This document shows, one piece after another, positions 43,026 through 54,847 of a stretch of 64,000 nt of DNA. Position 1 is the first letter of the stretch; each line of letters opens with the position of its first letter. Where the stretch lies: NCBI RefSeq assembly GCF_000218685.1, contig NW_006763292.1, forward strand, positions 620,562-684,561. The letters are read 5' to 3'. The position numbers were made by a program, and so were the translations under genes. Below the pieces are notes generated by a model. It was not told the origin of the DNA. It was given only the letters and a program-made list of their open reading frames with translations, and made no database searches. The DNA is from Serpula lacrymans var. lacrymans S7.9. Lineage: Eukaryota > Basidiomycota > Agaricomycetes > Boletales > Serpulaceae.

Positions 43026-45225
43026 GCGTGAGGATCTTGCAGTTGATGGTGACATTGTTTATGATGTTTCCCTGGGGTGAACAAATCAGTGTTGCATGTC
43101 CTGGAACATGGTTAGAAGGGTGTATCTGTCTGAGATGAGACAATGACAACTTACGCTTGATGAGATGTTTGGGATCACTGTCAATAGTGACATTGTGGCT
43201 ACCGGTGAAAAGGTTGAGTCCTGGCAGGCGGGAAAGAACCTCAAAAAGGCCATTGACGTTGTTTGAAGTAAGCTCTTTACACATAAACAGTGTATAACAA
43301 GCCTGTCTTCTCGTTGAGTCACCATCAGTCAAGAAACACCAGATGGGGCCAAAGCAATTTTCACCATCTGGGTGACTGCTCAAACAGTCAAGGATAGTTT
43401 GAATGAGACAAACAGCTTCCGCTGCCATCTCATTTTTGCAGGTTGGTGACACAAGGACGGGGAGGGGATTATAATTTGTTGGCAAAAATGCAGCAATTAC
43501 TGCAACTGTAGCTTCTTTGCCATAATGACAAAGAGGCTCTTTGCAAGTGACCATGTTGGAAATGTGAAGTAGAGAATCTATATCAATAATCTTAAGATCA
43601 ACAAGGGAGCTGTGTTCTTGACAGAGACCATCAATAGAGTTTCTTTCTTTGTCGTAGTAGGCAGTTTTGTTAATAGAAATCTCATCTATCTGGATACTGT
43701 GGCCACGATGAGGTCAAAGAGGGAGCTTTCCAAAGAATGTTTTGATGTTACTGTTGACCTTGGATGCTTTGATTTTTGTGAGGCTGGAAACTAATTTCCA
43801 GTATTCAAACCACCTTAGAGTGGAGGTAATAGATGGCAAGCCCAAGGCTTGGCTAAGTGTATATAAGAGTTTGCAGCCACCAAGTGCAAGAATAAGGCAG
43901 GAAATATCATTGTCAACTTGTGTGAATCCCCTCGATTGATACAGTTTCTCCATTGATTGCTCAATTTTCACTGTTATACAGCAAACACTTGCTCCTTAAC
44001 TCAGTGTCGTACCAATGAGTTGCTGTAGTTGGGGAACATTTTTTTCTGAAAGCCCAATGAGAAAATGTTTGAAGTCATTAGGATGTCAAACCATTGTACT
44101 AAGTTTCTGATTGAAATTCAAAGCCTATAATATTTGCAGATTAGTAGCTGCTAGACTAGCAAAAAGAAGGCTTACTTTTATTTGATAGGTATTCAGTTGT
44201 TCATTGCACGCATCACGCAAGTCACAAAGTTAATGGTGCGTGAAAAACTTGTAAGGTGTGTGTAGTGTGGCTGCACAAGCACACTGTTCTATATCTTGAC
44301 GTGCCTTGCTTGTCTGTACTTCCAGACAAGCCATATACGCCTCTTCTTTGCCACCAATATGCTGTGTGCACTTGTTTGACCTTATCCAGAATGTACGGTC
44401 ATCTCTTTCAACAGCACAAAACTTGTATCCTAAGCTCTTTGTCCCATATTCATGTTGAGTCCATGGGTAAGTCTTGAAAATTGTCCCTAACGACCAATTG
44501 AGTAACACCCCAAGGCAAATATTAAACCTATCACTTGGTGAGTCAGCTGAAATCACCACTTGATCAACTTGATTGTTGATTGACCTTGATGTCATGATAT
44601 TTTGAATGGGGCCTTACAGGGCTGAGAGTGGACTGGGACTTGCAAGTCTTGACCAGTTAAGCTGCTGGGGGCTAGGAGGATTGCTTAGAGTACTTGGTAA
44701 GCTTATACTGCGGCTACTGCTGTCTAGTGGTGAGATGACTGATCTGGGACTGTACTGCAGGTCTTGTGTATCCAAAGTACTGAGTGACGCTGAGCGGGAT
44801 ATGACTAGCCTTTGGAGGTCAGATGCAAAGTACAAACCTGCCATAGTTTCCTCCATGTTTTCCGATGAGGGGAAAAAACCACCAAATCAAATGTAAGGTC
44901 TTCTTCATTTTGGTGAGCAAGTTCCCCAAGCCAAATAATCCCGTTCATAAGTAATGCTTGCATGTTACAAAGAGCATGTATTGTTCATCCAAAGTGCTGT
45001 TCATGTTGAACTAACGGGTCTGCATGACAACTGCAAAGGGTGTTTGTCATGTTCATAGATTAGCTTTAATGGCTGAATTCCAGTGATGTGAGAACTTACG
45101 GTTTCTTTCTAGGACCAAGAATTAGAGCACTTTCTCACAGGCATTGACCAGTTGTTGTGGAGCCTGTTTGTGGAGTTTGAGCCGCATTATGAAGCTCAGA
45201 GAGATCACCGTTTTTGCCTGGTGAC
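43026..45225 (-). pseudogene. Split cellular-type gene, upstream part (Agaricomycete repeated family)
   Basis: Minus-strand exons. Best blocks are YQSRGFTQVDNDISCLILALGG (about 43930), KNEMAAEAVCLIQ, then GPIWCFLTDGDSTRRQA (about 43340), GLNLFTGSHNVTID and KHLIKR (about 43190), ending KILT at the insertion point. I remember this pattern (TDGD.TRR, GLN..TG...ITxDxDxKH) from a very common, uncharacterised Agaricomycete family. A link to transposition is suspected but not shown. Further upstream frames (44230-44595, 44614-44856) and a possible start MSPGKNGDLSEL at 45225 are plausible exons I cannot assign. The gene is interrupted by the 13.8-kb nest at 43025. Confidence 0.5.
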
Positions 45226-46209
45226 ATGGCAGTAACTTGAAGTGGATATGTAGATGTGTGTAGTAGTAGTAAGGAATAAAATATAGGATATATAGCTTCA
45301 ATTTCAGAGTTGGATCTGAGAGAATAATATAAGTGATGCTAAGGGCATCATACTAATACCTAGGAAAACATAAAAGGGTTAATTTCATAGTGTGCTTGAT
45401 ATTGCTTGGATTGAATGTTTCATGAAGATATATTAGTGTATTGTTATGGACTTGGTGGTTATGTTCAATTCAGGCCAAGTCATGATGCAGTGCCTGACAG
45501 TGGAGGACTTCAAGTTAGACACAGAGCTTCCAACTGCTGTAAAAACCACAAATTATGTGTATGGTAGCTAGTGCAGAGCAAACCCACTGAATTTTTGCCC
45601 CAGTTCATAGACAGATCAATACTGAATAGGCCTTCTAGAGTGGTATATTTGGAGTAAAAACGTGCTGAGGTACGATCCCTTTGATAGTGGTGTTGGTGCT
45701 TGTACAAAGTTGGGGTGGTTTGACATTGCAAGGATATGTGACTGTAATAGTTCTAGCGTAAACTTATAACGATAAAAGATATAAATTAGAAAAAGGCATT
45801 ACCTCATAAGACTATACAGGGGGGGGGCTGAAATTGGCAGGAAACAGAGAAATAGAGCAAATTTTGGATTTCCTGGTATTTGCAGACTTATGTGATAGCC
45901 TTCCAATTTTGTCAGGGAGATACTCCAATACGTTGGAGCAATGGAGCGATCAAATTTGACAGGAATGGAAATGCTGTAAAACAGTACTACGGGTCCTGAT
46001 TTACCTTACTTTGCTTTATGGGGGCAAGCCATATAAGAAATTGTGAGCATATACATACATATAATGTTATAAAGCTCACAAGCATTGAAATACAACTGAT
46101 CAGTAGAAGTGGGACAACACTCACTATTGAACAGATTTGAATCCTGATAGCTTTTCTCTACTTCTTCCACTCCTGCCCCATCACCATCTGTTCAACTGTC
46201 AAGTGCACC
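45226..46209. other. Non-coding stretch
   Basis: No gene supported. It contains an 8-G run near 45820 and only short, unrecognised ORFs. The last ~100 bases are pyrimidine-rich and precede the start of the three-exon gene. Confidence 0.5.
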
Positions 46210-46834
46210 ATGCCTACCAATGCACCTAGAGCTTGTTCTAACACCAGAAGGCCTTGCAGTGTGGCGGCAACTAGTTCTGCAAATGTTGTGCCTAGCATCT
46301 ATACTAGCAGTGAGTAGTTCATGTATTGCTTACCAGAATTTGAATAAATGCTAGATAGAACAGTCCTGGGATCATGATAACAACTTGGGGGACGGGATTG
46401 GGCCATCTAAGACATCTAAAAGGCCTGAGTCGAATGACAGGAAGAAAATGAAGCATTTGCACCCTCTAGCTGAAAAGAAAAATCACGGTGAGTACTTACT
46501 TCAACGCAAGCTCAATGGGTTGTAAATTGAATCTCATCTAATATTTCTGACAGCTCGTGAATGTATGGACCCCCCTGTCTTTCCCGCTCACAGACCTCCC
46601 ACAGCTCCACCCACTGAGCTCAACCTTCTACTACAGCTGGACTCATGGACAAGGCCCGGTATTAGTGTGACTGAGTTTAAGAAGTTGTTTGCAAGCTGTA
46701 CATGTGGATTTGCTATGACACAAAAGGTGTTTCCATTGCACAAATGTGCCAAAACAGTCACAGCAAGGGATAAGGAGAATATCTTCATTGATTTGATGGA
46801 TTTAGCGGTGTCATGCACCAAAGTTGATTGGTAG
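46210..46834 (+). CDS. Small three-exon hypothetical protein with cysteine motif
   Basis: Exons 46210-46309, 46359-46487 and 46554-46834 join in frame with two phase-1 introns of 49 and 66 nt, both with GTGAGT donors and TAG/CAG acceptors. They encode 169 residues with no internal stop. The N-terminus is Ser/Thr/Pro-rich, the middle is basic (KRPESNDRKKMKHLHP), and the C-terminal half has RPGISVTEFKKLF followed by a cysteine/histidine cluster, ASCTCGFAMTQKVFPLHKC. I recall similar tails in Agaricomycete hypotheticals but know no function. It is one of the few apparently intact non-transposon genes here. Confidence 0.6.
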
Positions 46835-47118
46835 CATGGACAGGTGTCAATAACAAAGTGAATATTCAAAAAGACTCGCCTTTGCGCCACACAGGCACAG
46901 TGCCACGTGGAATAGTAATTAATATTGCCCTTTTCAATCTTGTGGCTGATCAGCACCACCTCTATTGGGAAATCTGGTCGCACTCACCTTTGCTTTCCAT
47001 TCAGTATTTTCCGTGTTTCGGCATTTTGGCAAATTTTTGCGTCGCCACTGGCTACACATTGCATTGCGCCCTTGCCTTAATCGTTTCCCTTACTCCCCTT
47101 CCTTTGCCTAGCCCCACC

Positions 47119-47661
47119 ATGGGCCCCTTCCTCTCCTTTTTATTCTCACCCAACGGTTGTTTCTGGATCCCCATTCTAATCCACCTCTTTGTCACCTCCA
47201 GCCTCCTCCTCCTCATCTTCTTTGCTCCCCCACCATTTCTGATGTCACCACTTCCTATCCGCTTCCGTTGCCAATCTGTTGACTACCATGTACCACTGCT
47301 GATATCAGCAAAGCCCCGGTGGCCGGTCCAAATAGGGCAACAGGTCCATCTTCATGACGTCGATCTGCCATCATATACTATCAAAATGTCAGTCGCTCGT
47401 CTCGCCTGGTTGGAGCGTGGGTGGGTAGTTTTTGAGCTGGAGAAGGTTCATCCCCTTGCATCGCCCATGTTAATTGCTGTCCCATTCACTTGGGTACACT
47501 TATCTTTTATCCATTGTCTTTGCTACAGCTATACCTACCACACGCTGCCTGGGACTCACTTGTTCCAAATTGGAACTACTCCTCTTCCTCCCTTGTTTGT
47601 CCAGGTGGTCCAACACAATGAGTCCATTGGTAAGGCCATGGAACCGTCGGATTTGGACTAA
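47119..47661 (+). CDS. Hypothetical ORF with hydrophobic N-terminus
   Basis: A 180-codon frame from ATG 47119. Residues about 1-50 are hydrophobic (one or two possible membrane segments, HLFVTSSLLLLIFFAPP). A soluble part follows (YHVPLLISAKPRWPVQIGQQ, HDVDLPSYTIKMSVARLAW, LASPMLIAVPFTWVHLS). An AATAAA lies about 120 nt after the stop. The frame is open for a further 290 nt upstream without ATG. I do not recognise it, and it may be a chance ORF or part of a spliced gene. Confidence 0.3.
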   Translation: MGPFLSFLFSPNGCFWIPILIHLFVTSSLLLLIFFAPPPFLMSPLPIRFRCQSVDYHVPLLISAKPRWPVQIGQQVHLHDVDLPSYTIKMSVARLAWLERGWVVFELEKVHPLASPMLIAVPFTWVHLSFIHCLCYSYTYHTLPGTHLFQIGTTPLPPLFVQVVQHNESIGKAMEPSDLD

Positions 47662-48649
47662 GTGGTGAACTGGTGGCTCCAGTTTCTTTTTTTTCAGCAG
47701 AACATTCATTTGCAGTGCAATTTTTTGATTTTTGAATCATTTTTATGGACACATATTTTTTTTAGAATGCCTGACTGACAATAAAGGAACTGTGTTGATA
47801 CTGATAGTGTTTTGCCTTGCCCTTTTTTTTACTGCATTTTCCCATGACATCATGATTTTCCTGCTCTCTTTTTGCTATCGGACTTTACTTTATGGCTGTA
47901 CAAACCTGTGACATTATTCACAGCATTCATTGTTCTATCCCTTTCTTTTCCTTTTTTTGACAATCTTATCCTGTACTACCTACGCAGGATTCGTCAGCGT
48001 ACATTCCTTCCTTCATGTTCTTTCTCATTCTTTTTGCACAGCTATACTGTGCATAGCCTACTTTTCTTTTACGATATAAACCCTTGTATTCTACCTTGTA
48101 AAAAAATAAAAAAACAAGAAATCCAATCCAGACTTCTTCTCTAAATCTCAAGTTCACTACTCTGCTACTTGTGATCCAGTGTGGTCACAACACTTCCCAC
48201 TGTTACTACTGTTAACTGCTGTCATCGTCACTCGTCACTTTTGAAAGTGATTGTCATCCCTTTTGATTAGAGTCCTTCTGAGCACTACAGTTTGTGCATC
48301 AGGAACCTGCTATCACTGGGAACCTTGTTTTATTGTTATTCTCAAACCTACCTTGTGCTAAGATTAGCAAGGTAATGCTCATCCTATGTCTCAAAAAGCC
48401 CCTATTTTCTATAGTTCAACTATCCCTCCTCCTCAAAACCCACACCCATACATCTGTGGGTTTTACTTTGAAGGATCATCATACATACCACCCCACAAAC
48501 AACCAGAGCACCCACTGTTCTAGGAGGCAAAACCCATAAACAAGTTCCGTGGAATCTGGGAGGATTGTGTGTTAGTTTGTTTTGTGTGTGGTTTTCTAAC
48601 AACAGTTCTCATCATCGACAGTGGATAGTAGTACCAGGTTGGAAACTGC
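47662..48649. other. Non-coding stretch
   Basis: T-rich, with several poly-T and poly-A runs (47690, 47760, 47825, 48105). No gene supported. Confidence 0.5.
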
Positions 48650-51310
48650 ATAAGGGGAATAAACACAATGACAAAGTGTCATAGCTATTGTGAACTTTGC
48701 CATCAGCAAACAATGGAATAATATGGCAGCTTCATAAAATGTCCTTCAGGTCCACAAAGCCAAATGCTTCTTCATGGTGAATGGGGAGAAACAAGATACA
48801 TTCTAATGTGTGAGGACCCCAACCAGCTACATTGGTATCAACTATTCTATACCATCTCACCCACAACACCTCTATCCGTCAAGTGTTATAATCCACCATG
48901 TCTGATCCAACATAGGCAACATTGGCATGAGAAATACCAAGGACTTGTGCATACCAGTAATGGTGTTGTTGACCTCCAGAGGTATAGTCATGAGGGGGAG
49001 TAGAGAGTACCATTATATTTTGGTGAGCAGTACCAGGATTTATAACATCTTGAGTTTGTTGCACATTGTACATGGTATAGTTGACACCTAAGATTTTTTG
49101 TCTATATTGGCGATTGTTTTTGATGAGAAAACATGAAATTTTGTCTGTGTCTGGGTCGTTTTCTTGAGTTGCAAGCTTTCTACTGGTATCAATGCGTGCT
49201 GATATTTCTTTTCAAAGTTTTTCCTTGATACAAGGGAGTAGATGCTGTTTAAGCTTTGGTACAAAATTCTGAAAGGTTGTTCATTTCAAAATGAGACAGG
49301 TATTATTGTTGAGATAATATGGTGGTGTGTCTCTAGGATGTGTGCGTCCAAATCCTGTCGTGCCCGGTGCTTGCCTCTGCCTAACCGCTCTTGTATACAT
49401 TGAATACAATGTTCCTGCTGCTCTTGTGCAATGATACCAAGTCTTGGGTGTGTGATGTTCGAGATCTCCCTGGTCTGAGTCAGTACTAAATTTTAATGAG
49501 GATGAAAATGTGTACTAGTTCTGCTGTGTACAAATCTGTTGTGCCATATCTTCTAATACACCCAACATAATCACCAAGAGTGTATATTTTGTAAGTATTC
49601 AGTGAAAATGTCTTTAATTGTTGTCCTGTGTTGCTTTTGTGATGTGAGGAGATACTGGCTTTTGGTGCAGTCAATTTGAATATGGTACTTACAAATTTGA
49701 CACAGCTTTTTGTTCGCCGCCTTCTGGGGCTTAATAATTTGTGATCAGCTCAACACTAGGTCAGATCAAACACAATAAATACCTCTGTGTTGATCTGGCT
49801 AGGAGCACTTCACGCTGCACAACATATGCAAGCATCTGCTTCACATTTGAGCTCTCGTGTTTTGAATGCACTACATGTCTTCTCTTTGAAATTACGCAGC
49901 GCTTTCCCTAAAGATACAATAAGGCCGTCAAGAATATCTAAAGTTGCATCTGTATGCAAACAAAGTTTTGCTAGGGCATGCCAATGTGCAAGGATCAACA
50001 ACAGCTGTAAGACACATTTATCATGAGGTTTGGGAAGTAAGCCAGCAAATGCGGGAATAGCACACTGTTTGTATGAGAGACTTCCTGCACAGAGTCACAA
50101 AATCAAATACCTGTAGAAGATCCTTGAAATTGTGAGCAGTCATCTGCCTCATTTCCGAGCTACTGCTTGGAAAATGTCTGATTGTACTACTACAAAATGT
50201 TGGTGTCTGCCTATATCTTTTTGGATATTATATGTTAATCCACAGTGGAAAAAGAAGGCTCAATATCCTGACAGGTATTTTGGTCCATCCAGCATCATTA
50301 TTGAGCCATTCATTTACATCATCACCAGCCAGACACCAATCAACAAGATTCCAGTTGACTTCACAAATCTCCTCTGAGCAAAAGCTGGGGTTGCTTACCA
50401 TGTCTAAAAACTCTTTAAATGATTCCTTCAACTTTTGCGCTCCATCCCAATACCACTCTCCAAGACAGAATGTGTCATAATTTGGATAAAGCATAAAAAA
50501 GTTTGAGTTGGAAGACTGAGTGGGTAAGTCAATACTGAGGCAATGCTAAGTGTTATTGGAGTCTGGAGAATTGTCTGGTGTCATATTCTCCTTGGGGTTG
50601 TGAGTGGGAAACCTGTTGCTGTGATATTGTTGGAATAAGCCAAAAATATTACGTGGCATGCACAAGAGGGAGCGGAGACAATTTACTATGGAAGAGGCTG
50701 GTCTATCCTCGGGAGAGATTGGGCATGAGACAACATACTTAAAGCGGGTGCATGAGGTCTCTCAAGACCATATGTTGCATCAATTGTAGAAGATGGGACT
50801 GCTGGTAATGGCTGGGGAAGATCATCTCTGAATTGTTTCAGTAGTTGCCGGTTGAGTCTGTGGGTTTGACATTCAGCAATGGAGACAGTATAATCATCTA
50901 CCACTTCAGGCATTCTGAGTTGCTCTTCTACATCTGGGTTATTGTTGCGAGACATTTCAGCTGGTGCATGCAGTAGACTAAGTCACCATGTAGCATTGCA
51001 CATATTGTCTGTGATAATAAAATAAGTGTCTAACAACCTGAGAACAGCTGGCTCCAGTTCACTGTTGCTTTCTCCATACCCATAACTCTTTGGTTTTCTC
51101 CAATACACCACCCAGACTTTTTCTTGTTCTTGTCTTCGGACAATTACATTTGTGATTGCTAAGAGTGTTGAGTTGAGAGAATAACCTGCCACTCAAGCAG
51201 GACAGGGATGATGATCCACCAATGTTTGGGATCATGTCTGAATTGATTCCAGTGGGTATTTGGGTATGTACAGCCTGAGTGAGTGATTGCAAGTCATACA
51301 TCCGAGTCAC
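48650..51310 (-). pseudogene. Plavaka-type (CACTA-related) transposase remnant
   Basis: The minus strand is colinear with the large Plavaka protein as I know it. N-terminal EVVDDYTVSIAECQTHRLNRQ (about 50900); YPNYDTFCLGEWYWDGAQK, VNWNLVDWCLAGDDVNEWL, NDAGWTKIPV (50230-50490); LAHWHALAKLCLHTDATLDIL and FKEKTCSAFKTRELK (49810-50000); LNTYKIYTLGDYVGCIRRYG (49540-49610); NVQQTQDVINPG and YWYAQVLGISHA (48880-49070); EEAFGFVDLKDI (about 48760). The central catalytic region between 50228 and 50000 is collapsed, and many shifts and stops are present. Terminal inverted repeats were not identified. Confidence 0.7.
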
Positions 51311-51833
51311 GGCTGGCAGTGCCTAGTACTGCCCTAAGGCCCAAGTACCAGCTCGCCCCAGGCCAATGACTCAGAGTCATGTTGGAGCCATGATGGCAAT
51401 TGTGATCACTGATCATCATGATAACACAATGGGTAATACTAAGGATACCACAATACACTAAAAGCAGGCCATATAGCAACCATGATTTCCCAAGGACTTG
51501 GTGAACCTAACCTTCCTATGTGAATCTTAATTTCCTGTGGTGGTCTTCCAGTGTTTACAGTATAGGTAACAAATGTGAAAGGGCAAGTATTACATATTTA
51601 TATTCAAGGCAGCATCAACATGATATCTGTAGTAGTACATTTGTAGCTGATAAAAGCAGAGAATATATGGGTAGAATGGAAAAAACAATGGTACTACTGT
51701 GAGATAAATTGAAAAACCTATGAGCTCAGGACCAACTTGTCAGAACTGTGGCCTCTTTGGAGTAACAGAGCTGCGGAGTACAAGGGTGGAGTAGTGGAGG
51801 ATGGAGGACGAGATGGGGAATTGGCTTAGCTCA
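51311..51833. other. Non-coding stretch
   Basis: Nothing recognisable. It ends at the outer edge of the gypsy D1 LTR. Confidence 0.5.
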
Positions 51834-52614
51834 TGTGCTAGACCCTTCCACGGACCTGGGTCCCTAGCTTGTTGGAAGTGGACAGAGGAGAAGTAGAGGA
51901 TGAAAAGGAGCAGAGTAAAGATCCTTTGGAGAAGGATTGAAAAGGACTTAGAAAAGGACTGGTAAGAAAGCGAGGGAATCTAGTTGATATTTGAATGGCA
52001 GGAACAGAGTACAGGAGTTACAGCTTATATACTATTGGGGGAGCAGAAGCTTGTAAGGAGTAACTTGTAATGTAGGTACAGAATTACATGCGGACAATTA
52101 TCTAGCAAGAGGAGAATGTATGTGCAAGGAGTGTATTATAAGGTCTAACTACAGAGTCCACGAGGAATACTAGAACATGTGAGGAGAATGTATGGTGGAC
52201 AAGAAGTCCGGTGCAGGAGTATTGGAGTGGACAACCAGAGTACCATGTGGGAATGGAGCTTATGCCAACCGGCAGACCATGAGGAACATAATCCCGAGTA
52301 TACCAATGGTTTGGGGGTTTCAGGCTTGGAGAACAACTCCTTTGGAGATGCCAGAGGTCTGTCTTCCGGTATGGATATGACAGTATCCCCTTTTAGGGTT
52401 GAACCCTTGAGACCCAAAAATAGCCTTTGGGGAAAGGGCTTCAGTGGACGTATTTTGTTTTGAAGCGGGGTTAGGGTAGGATTTTTTCCGGTGGACAAAT
52501 TTCCTAGTAGCAAGTGGTGTGCAAAGTCTGGCTGAGTTTGAACAAGGATATACAACACGGGGGTTCAACTCGGAATCCCTTCAGTTGAACAGTCACATTC
52601 AAAAAATCCTGACA
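51834..52614 (-). repeat. Gypsy D1 3' LTR with internal extra segment
   Basis: On the minus strand it starts TGTCAGGATTTTTTG after a GGGAGGGGT tract (52614) and ends CTAGCACA at 51834. It aligns with the D2 LTR (22281-22670), but between about 52090 and 52490 it holds roughly 390 bases absent from D2, an insertion here or a deletion there. Confidence 0.65.
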
Positions 52615-52646
52615 ACCCCTCCCGCCACCCACACTTTTCCACCACC

Positions 52647-53386
52647 ATGCCCAACACCTCCGGAACCGCAACCACAAAAATGGCCCAACTCCGTGCGGAG
52701 ATGGCGGAGGCTGAGCAAAAAAGGGCATAGGAGGAAGCAAGATGGGCAGTAGAAGCCCAGAGAGTCAAGGAGGAGAAATGGCAGGTTGATAGAGAGGAGG
52801 TGCAGAAGGCGGAGAAGGAGAAGGAGAAAATGGAGGCAGTGGTAGTGGGGGAGGTGCAGTCCAGGTGCCCCTGCTCTGCCTGTGTGTCCAGGGGGCTGGA
52901 ATGCTAGTATGGCAGGCATGTGCCTGTGCCAATTTCAGGGCAGCCAACCACCGGTGCAAGGAGGACGGGAATGGGGTTGTGGGTCCCAGCAAGGGGAAGA
53001 GGATGGCGGTGGAGTCGGAGGAGTTGGAGGTTGCAAAGTGCCCAACAAAGAGAAAGAAGACAGCAGCGCCCGTAGCGGAAAAGTTGAAGGAGGGTTGGCA
53101 GGCCCAGATAGTGGGTCTGCTGGGAGCATTGTTGGAGGAGCAGAGGGCCACCAGGCAGCTGTTGGCTGACCTGGGGGAGGAGAACCGGTGGATCTGGTGT
53201 GGTCGGACTCCAATGGGGAGTTGGAGGTGGGAGAAGAGGAGCTCAGGGTGCTTTGAGGAGATGAAGCACTTCAACGTGCATGGGTGGGGGGAGCAGGAGG
53301 ATGAAGAAGAGGAGGAGGAGGAAAAGGAAGAAGTGGGAATGGGAGTTCCAGAGGCTTTGGAGTTGGAGGGGCAGGGTGAGGAGTAA
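52647..53386 (+). pseudogene. Gypsy D1 antisense ORF (coiled-coil, cysteine-rich protein)
   Basis: The counterpart of the D2 ORF at 21436-22272, again antisense to pol and between chromodomain and 3' LTR. ATG at 52647 (MPNTSGTATTKMAQL). A charged coiled coil (AQRVKEEKWQVDREEVQKA) precedes CPCSACVSRGLEC. After a frameshift near 52900 come CACANFRAANHRC, a nuclear-signal-like basic stretch (CPTKRKKTA), the helix GWQAQIVGLLGALLEEQRA and a Glu-rich acidic tail ending at 53386. In-frame TAGs near 52728 and 52901 break it. Two cysteine blocks with CxxC spacing suggest zinc binding. Confidence 0.65.
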
Positions 53387-53589
53387 AAACTCCCCTCCTC
53401 TCCTTAGTCATTTACTGTACAGTAGCTAGAATTGTACTACATTTTTTTTTACCCTTTTCTCTTTTTTTTATTTTAGTTCTCCTGTTCTATCATTGATAAT
53501 CTACGTGAGTAAGTCCGTTTGAACAAAGCCCGAGTAAGTGTAAGTCCAAGTCCGAGTGAGTGTAAGTCCCGGAGGACTACCCTTGCAAG

Positions 53590-54847
53590 TAAGGACCGGG
53601 CTTGTCGGGGTATATTGCGCAGAAATCAGAGACTAGTTTGGAGGCATTCCCGAGTTCCATTGCCAGTATTCATGTGGTCTCATCATTTGTACCTTCGTAG
53701 CCAGACCATCTGACTAGATAGAGTAGTGAGCAGGGCTTCCTGCGGCGATCAGCCTTGGAGTCAAGGATTTCAGAGATCTTGTACTCAGGCTCTCCGTCCA
53801 CAAGGAGAGGGGGAGGCAGAGGCTGGTCACGGATGGGAATGGAGTTTGGAGTCGCGGGTTTGAGCTGAGATACGTGGAAGATGGGGTGTACGGCCTTCAT
53901 ACTATCTGGGAGTTTCAGTGTGAAGGACCTAGTACCTGCCTGAGCTATGATTATATAGGGGCCCAGGTACTTCTCCGAGAGTTTCTTGGAGGGGCACGTG
54001 GAGCGGAAGTACTTGGCTAGGACGTACACTTGCCCGCCAACTTAGAAGTCCAGGGCTAGCATACGGCGAGCGTCTGCGGGACCCTGGTACTGCTTCTGTG
54101 CATGGGCAATCTCGTCTCGGAGAAACTGGTGGAGGTCGCCAAAGTCTGTGGCGTATTCCCAGGCTCTAGCAGAAGTGAGGTTGCGTTCCGGGTACACAGA
54201 GATGTTAGGGTGGTAACTCTTGTTTGCAGAGAAGGGGGACACCCCTATAGCGGTGCTCAGAGCGTTGTTGTATGCAAACTCTGCTAATAGAAGGAGTCCA
54301 GACCAATTGTCTAACTTATAGTTGCAGTAGATCCGTAGGTACTGCTCAAGCGTCTGATTGGTTTGTTCCATCCATCTATCACCCTCTGGGTAGTAACCAG
54401 AGGTGAAGTGGAGGTGGATGTTGAGGGCTTTTCCGAGGGAGCGGAAGAGATGGGAGACAAACTTGGAGCTGCAATTGGAGGTGTGGGTGGAAACTCCGTG
54501 TTTGGAGAATACATGTAAGAGGAAGAGCTTCGCTAGCTCTGGGGACGTGATGGTATTGTAGGTGAGGATAAACAGGGACTGTTTAGTGAGCCTGTCTATA
54601 ACTACTAGAATGGCTGTGAAACCTTTGGAGGACGGGAGTTGCTTGATGAATCCATAGAAATGGAGTTCCAGGGTTTCTCCGGAATTGGTAGTTGCTTCAA
54701 TGTTCTGTAGGGTTTGTGACGAGGTACCTTGGCTCTGGCACAGGTAGTGCAGGACTTGACGTAGTCCTTAATGGAGGTCCGGAGTTCGGGCCAAGTATAT
54801 TCTTGTCTGATGAGTTCCAGGGTTTTGTTCTGACCAAAATGTCCCAA
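53590..54847 (-). pseudogene. Gypsy D1 integrase and chromodomain
   Basis: Finger (HDHPLLGHFGQNKTLELI, CTTCARAK), core with FYGFIKQLPSSKGFTAILVV. The second catalytic Asp region reads HTSNCSSKFVS instead of SDRGxxF, so it is lost, while EQTNQTLEQYLR keeps a Glu. C-terminal domain (LGPYIIIAQAGTRSF, VHPIFHVSQLKP) and chromodomain (YKISEILDSKADRRRK, LLYLVRWSGYEG) with its tail in other frames down to about 53590. Shifts near 54610 and a stop near 54040. Confidence 0.85.
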
